Positions 58,001-64,000 of a stretch of DNA of 64,000 bases are shown in pieces. How positions within the stretch are numbered: position 1 is the stretch's first letter; every line of letters begins with the position of its first letter. Made by a program: the position numbers and the translations under genes. The notes beneath the pieces are model-generated. The model had not been told where the DNA came from, did not search any database, and saw only the letters and a list, made by a program, of their open reading frames with translations. Origin of the DNA: CAZEWZ01 sp964516765 (GTDB lineage: Bacteria; Bacteroidota; Bacteroidia; Flavobacteriales; UBA7430); contig CAZEWZ010000001.1 of NCBI GenBank assembly GCA_964516765.1, positions 1-64,000 on the forward strand. Reading direction: 5' to 3'.

Positions 58001-58825
58001 AATGCGTTCTACAGAGAAATGAGAGACATGATTCAGTACACACGTGTGGCTTATGCATTTCCTAAGGAATATTATACTTGGGGAAATATTGATTTTGGAA
58101 CTGTTAAAGGACTATCTATGGCTTTTGAGTTGCGTCGAACCAAAAATGTAAGCCTTAATGCTAATTATACAATGCAATTTGCAGATGGTTCTGGATCTAG
58201 TGACGTCACTGGAGTCAATATTGTTGGTTCCGAACAACCCAATTTAAGAGCTACCTTGCCCTTAGATTTTGACCAACGTCATAATTTAACCGCCAGTCTT
58301 GATTTTAGATATGGTTCGGGGAAGCGCTATAATGGGCCTATTGTAAATGGTAAAGAAATTTTGTCTAATATGGGTGTTAATTTTCTTGCAACTGCTGGAT
58401 CAGGTACGCCTTATAGCCGTCAATTAAATGCGACTCAAGTTGCTCAATTCGGTATTAATAATCGATCTTACCTTGAGGGATCTGTAAATGGTTCTCGCCT
58501 TCCATGGTCTTACAGAATGGATATGAGAGTGAATAAAAGTTTTGATATTAAATGGGGCGATGTTGAAGAATCCCGTAACAAAGGAACTGTAAATGTTTAC
58601 CTACAAGTACAAAATATTCTTAATACCGCAAATGTTGTAAATGTTTATCAATACACGGGTAATGCAGATGATGATGGTTATCTTACCACTGCTGTAGGTA
58701 TTGATGATGTTGCATCTCAGACAAATCCAAATGCCTTTGCTGATATGTATACCGTTAAGTTAAATGATCCGAACAACTTTACTCGTCCTAGAACAGTTCG
58801 TTTAGGACTAACTCTAGACTTTTAA
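55088..58825 (+). CDS. TonB-dependent receptor with CarboxypepD_reg domain
   Basis: 1245 residues. Signal peptide to about 21 (MLRNLLTLIALLGFTNYSIAQ). A carboxypeptidase-regulatory-like domain (about 27-110: GSIKGTITENDTDETVPMANIVLELNG, FIGFASKEI) precedes the plug domain (about 140-235: TALPTRNVASVAAQTAGIYQEDEGGDLNVRGSRSDATFYYIDG, TGGLPASYGDATGGIISITTRG). The rest is a ~1000-residue 22-strand barrel ending in the aromatic RTVRLGLTLDF. It takes up a large nutrient or exports/holds a surface ligand through the outer membrane. No SusD gene follows, so it is not a SusCD pair. First gene of a three-gene operon. Confidence 0.9.
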   Translation: MLRNLLTLIALLGFTNYSIAQTQSGSIKGTITENDTDETVPMANIVLELNGVVVAGAVADFDGDYTIKPINPGSYTVKISFIGFASKEISDVLVSANKITFINAKLKNSSSVIGEVELIEYVVPLIDPDKSGTTKTKEEITALPTRNVASVAAQTAGIYQEDEGGDLNVRGSRSDATFYYIDGVKVRASNKLPQASIEQMTVITGGLPASYGDATGGIISITTRGPSNEFFGGVEVVSSRFLDDFGYNLVGFNLSGPLMKNDDGNSTLGFFLSGEYESADDFDPSGATIYKVKDDVLSELEDNPLIFSVQNGIVQAQRAAEFVSMDDLEQISARQNVARTNASMSGKIDFKPSLNTNMTLGGNFSNSKYNESIYTYSMFNPSNNPQYIDQSWRVYGRFQQSFGASDQEQSASTLKNAFFTLQADYSKDTKIRQDEDHTDNLFNYGYIGKFTPVRDTVFNTPIEWFDTDENGVPNYTIDILGLDQNGSPSLGDTMFDVPTSSDGTTSNFLLAQDPISYYDFQAGGLNPNVESYTQAYYDFVGAQSVSTIDQITGIGAAVNGDRTDNVYSIWYNSGRQYNGYSKYDESQFRFTGSASADINDHAVQFGFEYEQRDDRYYGISPVGLWTLAEQKVNNYIGQFEGAYEYLYTDSQNGALIGVQNSYNFDEMSAFAINFRESLGLSNEDFVDIHTYNPDQLDVSMFSSDDLFNGGSNYASWYGFDAQGNSIEGVQPGMNEFLTDTDDNGNYKREIGAFQPIYVAGYIQDKFAFDDIIFNIGVRVDRYDANQEVLKDRYSIYDVLTAGEVTDFGTHPSNIGDDYVVYVDDNTNAGSITGYRNGDDWFNADGLPITDPNVLNVSKGVLPMLADPDALLNGDALNKGLTADAFEDYEPQVIVMPRISFNFPISDEAMFYAYYDVLAQRPSRNRMDPTDYLFLAYKTATTLNNPDLKSQKTTNYEVGFKQTLSASSALTINAFYREMRDMIQYTRVAYAFPKEYYTWGNIDFGTVKGLSMAFELRRTKNVSLNANYTMQFADGSGSSDVTGVNIVGSEQPNLRATLPLDFDQRHNLTASLDFRYGSGKRYNGPIVNGKEILSNMGVNFLATAGSGTPYSRQLNATQVAQFGINNRSYLEGSVNGSRLPWSYRMDMRVNKSFDIKWGDVEESRNKGTVNVYLQVQNILNTANVVNVYQYTGNADDDGYLTTAVGIDDVASQTNPNAFADMYTVKLNDPNNFTRPRTVRLGLTLDF

Positions 58826-58848
58826 TCTTGGAAGAAAAACGTACAATT

Positions 58849-61800
58849 ATGAAAATGATACTAAAAAACAGTTTATACCTTTTCTTCGCTGGGCTAACTA
58901 TTGCTCAAGCCAAAGAGAATGTCAATTTTGGTCAAGGTGGAGCTAATGGTCCTACTCAAACTTTGGCTTATAATTGTGCTGCCGGAACGGCCCAAACTCT
59001 ATTGGATATCAATAATGTTAAAACTACAATATTGAATGGAGGAGATATGTGGTGGGATCTTTCCAATGGTCGCTACGAAATTCCTAAAGGTTCTGCTAAA
59101 CATTCCATGTTTGCTGGAGCCTTGTGGATTGGTGGGTTAGACGAAAACGATCAAATTAAAGTAGCTGGTCAGACTTATCGCCAATCTGGCTCAGATTATT
59201 GGCCGGGGCCACTGGACAATGTTAGACTAACGAGTCAAGGTCTTCCCAATTCTAATTATGGTAGTACAGAAGCTTCTATCTGTGCTCAATACGATAAACA
59301 CTATGTCTTATTAAGAACAGATGTAGAGGCCTTCGTTGCATGGAGTAATTCAGAAAATGCATCTGAAGAATTCCCTGATTATATTATACCACAATCTATC
59401 TTAAATTATCCAGGAAACAGGATTACTGATGATTTTACTAATGCCTCCTCTGAATATGATCCATTGGTTGGAACAAATCCTTTTTATGCCGCTGAATATT
59501 TAGCACCTTTTCGAGATGTAGACAATGATGGATATTACAATCCTTCTGCTGGAGATTACCCAGAATATAATTTAGATGGAGCATTTAATTGTAAAGAAGG
59601 AGATATGTTGTTTGGAGACCAGACTTTATGGTGGGTATACAACGATAATGGAAATATTCATACCGAATCTGGTTCTGAGACTTCCTTAGGTCTTGAGGTG
59701 CAGGCACAAGCTTTTGCATTTTCCACCAATGATGAGATTAATAATATGACATTTTACAATTATAAAATGATTAATCGTTCTCACACCTCTTTGAATGAGA
59801 CATACTTTGGAGTTTGGGTTGATCCAGATCTTGGAGACTATCAAGATGATTATGTTGGATGTGACGTGGCAAGAGGTTTAGGTTACTGTTACAATGGAGA
59901 TGAAGACGATGGAACCGCTGTTGGTTATGGTGCTAATCCTCCAGCCATCGGTGTAGATTTTTTCAGAGGTCCGTTGGCTGATCCTGAATATGTAATCGGT
60001 TCTGATGGTATTGATAGTTTAATCAATCCGGGCGAGCAATTGAAGATGTCTAAGTTCGTCTATTACAACAATATTAATGCTACGCCTGATGGGAATCCAG
60101 ATTTAGCTCCAGATTACTATAATTATCTAAGAGGAATTTGGCTAGATGGTCAGCCTATGACATACGGCCAAGATGGAAGAAATACCGATAATCCTCTATG
60201 TAATTTCATGTTTCCAGGTGATACAGACCCCGCTTTCTTAGGCGAAATTTGGACAGAGCAATCTGCTGGAAATGTTCCAGCTGATAGAAGATTTATTCAG
60301 TCTGCTGGTCCCTTTACTCTCGAGCCTGGCGCTGTCAATACCATCACTACTGGAGTAGTTTGGGCAAGAGCCAACGAAGGTGGTGCATGGGCATCTGTGG
60401 AGTTGATGCGAATTGCTGACGACAAAGCTCAAAAATTATTCGATGTATGTTTTGAAGTGTTAGACGGACCTGATGCTCCAAATATGGCCATTCAAGAATT
60501 GAATCAAGGTGTAGTGATTACTCTATCTAATTCTACTGCTTCAAATAACTTTAACGAAGCTTATTTAGTTGCTGATGAGGTAAACATTATTGGTTTCTAT
60601 GATGATGCACAAACACTACCATACCGATCTGAATATAGCTTTGAAGGCTATCAAATTTTTCAATTGAGAGATGAGACAGTAACTGCATCAGATATATATG
60701 ATATTGATAAATCAAGATTAGTTTACCAAGGAGATATTCGAAATTTCCGCAATGCTACTGATGGTTCCATTACTTTCGAGGAAACAGATTCTCCTATTGG
60801 AAAATTAATTAATTTTGAGTTCAGTCAAGATCTTCAGGCAAATATTCCACAGGATATGACATTGCTAGCCGGTAACGATGGCGTACTTCATTCTATTTAC
60901 CTTAATGAAGATGAATTTGCCCCAGGTGACCGAACTATGGTTAATAATAAAACATATTATTTTACTGTAATCGCTTATGCTTACAACGAATATTTAGAAT
61001 ATGCTCCTGACCAAGTTCCTGATCCAGGAGATTTGTACGCTGCTAGTTTTAATGGACAGAAAACTCCTTTCTTGGCTGGTCGTAAAAATATTAAGCAATA
61101 CTCTGCTATTCCTCATCCTACAGCACCTGAAGCTGGAGGTACTATTCAAAATGCAGAATATGGAACCATTCCATCTATCACACGTATAGAGGGGATTGGT
61201 AATGGAGGACATGCATTAGCCTTTACTTCAGAAATGCGAGAGACATTAATCACCGAATACTGTGCTCCACAAACTGTATATGCTATGGATGCAGGTCCAG
61301 TTAATATCAAAGTGATTGACCCCTTAAATGTCCCAGAAAATACTGATTTTATATTTAAGATGGATGAGGTTGATGAGACTTCCAACTGGATGTTAGTTAA
61401 CACATCGACCAACGATACAATTTATTCTGAACAAAGTATTGCTGTCAAGAACGAGCAAATTATCCCAGATTGGGGTTTATCAGTTTTGGTAGTAAATGGA
61501 ATCGAGCCGGGTAGCCAAGGTGATTTATCTATAAGTAGTAATGGTTTAATCAGTGCACAAGAAATTACTGCACCCGGAGCATCTTGGTTAGATTACGTTA
61601 GGGATACAGATAATTTCTTTGAATTGCAAGATGGCTCTAACTTCATTTTTGCAGATAATTGGATTCGTTCAGGTGAATCGGCTATTGACCATATTGGTCT
61701 TGATGTCAGTCAATCTTATGAAAAGATACTAAACGGATCTTGGGCACCATACAGATTATTGGCAGTAGATGGCCAAGGAGATGATTTTACTCACTCACCA

Positions 61801-62850
61801 GCATGGGAGCAATTCCAAAGTTTGAGTACTTTAAAAGATCTCCCATCTGTAGATATTGTATTTACAGATAATCAAGATTTATGGACAAGATGTCCCGTGA
61901 TTGAAACTGCATCTGTGACCAATCGCCTGAATCTAAAGTCCAATCCTTCTGTTGACAAGGATGGTTTATTGGACAATTCAGGAACTATAGGTTTTTCCTG
62001 GTTTCCAGGTTATGCATTAGATCTAGAAAAAGGTGTTCGCTTGAACTTAATGTTTGGAGAGTCTTCAGACCATCCAGACGATAACGGAGATGATATGATG
62101 TGGAATCCAACTAATACTGTAGATTTTGGATCTCCATTTTATGAATTTAATCAAGAAGGAGAACCATATGATGTAATTGCTGGTGGTCGTCATTATGTAT
62201 ATATCATGAAGAGTGCTTATGCAGGTGATGATGCTAATGATCATATTAATTTTGATCGATACAACGAAATGTCATTGGCTTCTAATAAGAGAAATGTGTT
62301 CAAAGATGTAGCTTGGGTTTCTATTCCTTTGTTATCCTCTGAGAATGCTATAGTTTCTGATGGAGATATTGAAGTGAAGATTCGCGTCTCTAGATCTTAC
62401 GATACTTATAGTATGGATGACAGTGCCTGCGAATTAGATTTACTAGAAAATGAAGGAAATCCCTATTTTTTATTCAATACTACCGAAATTCAATCTATTA
62501 CTAATGATCCTTCTACAGCATCAAATGCTTTGGACTTGATTCGATTAGTCCCAAACCCTTATTATGGTGGGAGTAACTATGAGCAAGATCAAGTGGATAA
62601 TAGAGTCAAAATAACTAATTTACCAAATGCTTGTACCATATCTATTTATAATGTTTCTGGTACCCTGGTTCGACAAGTCATTTTAGATAGTGATTTCAAC
62701 TCTACTGGTTGGGATTGGGATCTCAAAAACGATTCTAATGTCTCTATTGCTTCTGGTGTTTATTTAATTCATATTGATGCTGGAGAAATTGGAGAAAAAG
62801 TAATTAAGTGGTTTGGCGCACTTCGTCCAATTGACTTAGATTCATTTTAG
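58849..62850 (+). CDS. Large secreted protein of a receptor-linked family, FlgD/T9SS-like C terminus
   Basis: About 1333 residues from the ATG at 58849 (the open frame extends to a TTG at 58828, giving a worse signal peptide). A signal peptide (MKMILKNSLYLFFAGLTIAQAK) is followed by an N-terminal domain with MWWDLSNGRYEIPKG and FAGALWIGGLD, then RDVDNDGYYNPSAGDYPEYNLDG, a calcium-type Asp loop, and NMTFYNYKMINRSHTSLNETYFGVWVDPDLGDY. The C terminus has VPNPYYGGSNYE, TISIYNVSGTLVRQV, WDWDLKNDSNVSIASGVYLI, a FlgD-Ig fold like the T9SS sorting domain. No enzyme motif is seen. It is 23 nt behind the receptor gene. Confidence 0.7.
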   Translation: MKMILKNSLYLFFAGLTIAQAKENVNFGQGGANGPTQTLAYNCAAGTAQTLLDINNVKTTILNGGDMWWDLSNGRYEIPKGSAKHSMFAGALWIGGLDENDQIKVAGQTYRQSGSDYWPGPLDNVRLTSQGLPNSNYGSTEASICAQYDKHYVLLRTDVEAFVAWSNSENASEEFPDYIIPQSILNYPGNRITDDFTNASSEYDPLVGTNPFYAAEYLAPFRDVDNDGYYNPSAGDYPEYNLDGAFNCKEGDMLFGDQTLWWVYNDNGNIHTESGSETSLGLEVQAQAFAFSTNDEINNMTFYNYKMINRSHTSLNETYFGVWVDPDLGDYQDDYVGCDVARGLGYCYNGDEDDGTAVGYGANPPAIGVDFFRGPLADPEYVIGSDGIDSLINPGEQLKMSKFVYYNNINATPDGNPDLAPDYYNYLRGIWLDGQPMTYGQDGRNTDNPLCNFMFPGDTDPAFLGEIWTEQSAGNVPADRRFIQSAGPFTLEPGAVNTITTGVVWARANEGGAWASVELMRIADDKAQKLFDVCFEVLDGPDAPNMAIQELNQGVVITLSNSTASNNFNEAYLVADEVNIIGFYDDAQTLPYRSEYSFEGYQIFQLRDETVTASDIYDIDKSRLVYQGDIRNFRNATDGSITFEETDSPIGKLINFEFSQDLQANIPQDMTLLAGNDGVLHSIYLNEDEFAPGDRTMVNNKTYYFTVIAYAYNEYLEYAPDQVPDPGDLYAASFNGQKTPFLAGRKNIKQYSAIPHPTAPEAGGTIQNAEYGTIPSITRIEGIGNGGHALAFTSEMRETLITEYCAPQTVYAMDAGPVNIKVIDPLNVPENTDFIFKMDEVDETSNWMLVNTSTNDTIYSEQSIAVKNEQIIPDWGLSVLVVNGIEPGSQGDLSISSNGLISAQEITAPGASWLDYVRDTDNFFELQDGSNFIFADNWIRSGESAIDHIGLDVSQSYEKILNGSWAPYRLLAVDGQGDDFTHSPAWEQFQSLSTLKDLPSVDIVFTDNQDLWTRCPVIETASVTNRLNLKSNPSVDKDGLLDNSGTIGFSWFPGYALDLEKGVRLNLMFGESSDHPDDNGDDMMWNPTNTVDFGSPFYEFNQEGEPYDVIAGGRHYVYIMKSAYAGDDANDHINFDRYNEMSLASNKRNVFKDVAWVSIPLLSSENAIVSDGDIEVKIRVSRSYDTYSMDDSACELDLLENEGNPYFLFNTTEIQSITNDPSTASNALDLIRLVPNPYYGGSNYEQDQVDNRVKITNLPNACTISIYNVSGTLVRQVILDSDFNSTGWDWDLKNDSNVSIASGVYLIHIDAGEIGEKVIKWFGALRPIDLDSF

Positions 62851-62884
62851 TAGAACAATTGTTAAAGACTAATTTCATACGACT

Positions 62885-63952
62885 ATGGTTATGAACAAAA
62901 ATACAAAACAACTTTTTACAGCAATTTTTGCTGGAATTATGGGTCTATATTCTACATCCGCTTTTGCTGGAAATGAACAAAGATCTGGACAGGCTGGTGC
63001 CTCAGAATTACTTATTAATCCATGGGCACGATCATCTGGTTGGGGAGGAATTAATACCGGTTCAGTTTCTGGACTTGAAGCTACATTTATGAATGTTGCA
63101 GGATTGTCAAATACAGTAGGAACTGAGTTTATATTTTCAAATACCTCATGGTTTGGTGAGTCCAATGTAAATGCCTTTGGTTTTTCTAAGTCCCTTGATG
63201 ACCAGTCCGTAATTGCTTTGTCGGTTATGTCTATGGGGTACGGAGATATTGACATTACTACAGAAGAGCAACCTGAAGGAACTGGCTCTACTTATTCTCC
63301 ATCTTATATGAATATTGGACTCTCTTTTGCAAAGAAATTCACTGATAATATTTCTTGTGGCGCGACCATTAGAATGATTTCAGAATCTATTCCTGATTTA
63401 AATGCTTCTGGTGTAGCACTAGATGCAGGTGTTCAATACATAACAGGGGATCAAAAACACATTAAATTTGGAATTTCTCTTAAAAATGTTGGACCAAAAA
63501 TGGAATTCACTGGTGACGGAAACGATGTTACAAACACTAATAGTGAAGCCTTTACTCAAGATTTTCCAATGACTTATGATATGCGTACTGAATCATTTGA
63601 ACTTCCTTCTTCTCTTAATATCGGAGGATCATATGACTTTAACTTAGAATTAGATCATAGACTTACAATAGCTGGTAATTTTACCTCAAACTCTTTTACC
63701 AAAGATCAGTTTGGTGTTGGAGCTGAGTACGCATACAAATCTAATTTTATGCTCCGAACAGGATATGTTTATGAAGAAGGAATATCAAATAGTTTTGCTG
63801 AAGGACGAACTACAGTCTTAACTGGTTTAAATTTTGGAGCTACCTTTGAAATTCCACTAAGTAATGGAACTAACTTCGGACTTGATTATTCTTATAGATC
63901 TTCCGATCCTCTTGCAGCTCCTCATTCAATCGGTGCTAGAATTACTTTATAA
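62885..63952 (+). CDS. PorV/PorQ family outer-membrane protein
   Basis: 355 residues. Signal peptide (TAIFAGIMGLYSTSAFAG), then QAGASELLINPWARSSGWGGINTGSVSGLEATFMNVAGLS, the PorV/PorQ opening block, and beta strands ending PHSIGARITL. In T9SS, PorV is the outer-membrane shuttle that hands cargo on to the attachment complex. It is the third gene of the receptor operon, 34 nt behind the secreted protein. Whether it is the true PorV or a paralogue tied to this operon cannot be read from the window. Confidence 0.8.
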   Translation: MVMNKNTKQLFTAIFAGIMGLYSTSAFAGNEQRSGQAGASELLINPWARSSGWGGINTGSVSGLEATFMNVAGLSNTVGTEFIFSNTSWFGESNVNAFGFSKSLDDQSVIALSVMSMGYGDIDITTEEQPEGTGSTYSPSYMNIGLSFAKKFTDNISCGATIRMISESIPDLNASGVALDAGVQYITGDQKHIKFGISLKNVGPKMEFTGDGNDVTNTNSEAFTQDFPMTYDMRTESFELPSSLNIGGSYDFNLELDHRLTIAGNFTSNSFTKDQFGVGAEYAYKSNFMLRTGYVYEEGISNSFAEGRTTVLTGLNFGATFEIPLSNGTNFGLDYSYRSSDPLAAPHSIGARITL

Positions 63953-64000
63953 GACCTAATTAAATTAATATTTATTAAATTGCATTAGGCCGAGCCCTTA
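63953..64000. other. End of window, no feature seen
   Basis: 48 AT-rich bases after the PorV/PorQ-like gene; no terminator hairpin or gene start is visible before the window ends. Confidence 0.5.

Overview
The window is a stretch of chromosome from a low-GC (clearly AT-rich) member of the Bacteroidota, most likely a marine Flavobacteriales-type bacterium. Several independent signs agree: secreted proteins with type IX secretion (T9SS) C-terminal sorting domains, a TonB-dependent receptor with a carboxypeptidase-regulatory N-terminal domain, a PorV/PorQ-family protein, an IPExxxVDY-family protein, a short AtpC, atpD-atpC detached from the other ATP synthase genes, the long form of IspG, and promoters of the Bacteroidota type (TTG, 17-23 nt, TAnnTTTG). 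I see no tRNA, rRNA, CRISPR array, insertion sequence, phage gene or replication origin. It reads as core chromosome with a few surface-protein loci.

Layout. 1-3908 (+): three secreted T9SS cargo genes (a partial beta-propeller-like protein, a CotH/lamin-tail protein, a Reg_prop propeller). 3992-10795 (-): an operon acpP-fabF-rnc-IPExxxVDY-pyk-M42 peptidase-Ig-like lipoprotein. 10925-11962 (+): purN-rnhA. 12006-14949 (-): S41 protease, dCMP deaminase, membrane methyltransferase. 15019-15525 (+): biotin carrier protein. 15527-16979 (-): PfkB kinase and a small secreted protein. 17283-24068 (+): a 2261-residue secreted repeat protein closed by a strong terminator. 24254-30283: M23 peptidase (+), SDR and TrkA (-), then ArsC-like/EamA and yicC-gmk-nadD (+). 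30273-35443 (-): ispG, M1 peptidase, outer-surface CarboxypepD_reg protein. 35569-36260: MmcQ (-) and a small membrane protein (+). 36287-43272 (-): purH-mreB-mreC-mreD-mrdA-rodA, the cell elongation operon. 43400-44650 (+): MacB-type permease. 44672-47663 (-): bioF-bioD-bioA. 47741-49500 (-): atpD-atpC. 49675-51089 (+): ribF and an LRR protein. 51094-54868: hydrolase, Sfp-type transferase and Cys-rich lipoprotein (-), ahcY (+). 55088-63952 (+): TonB-dependent receptor, a 1.3-kilo-residue secreted protein and a PorV/PorQ-like protein.

The genes work together mainly in core tasks: fatty-acid synthesis (acpP, fabF, biotin supply and carrier), wall elongation (mreBCD, PBP2, RodA, an M23 enzyme), purine and cofactor synthesis (purN, purH, gmk, nadD, ribF, bioFDA, ispG) and energy (atpDC, pyk). 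The least understood parts are the giant Asp/Cys-rich repeat protein and the final three-gene outer-membrane operon, which has three perfect 10-bp repeats just upstream of its promoter.

A recurring annotation problem is that several TTG codons that look like gene starts are really the TTG of the promoter's TAnnTTTG or -33 element. I moved those starts downstream and gave the reasons in each entry.
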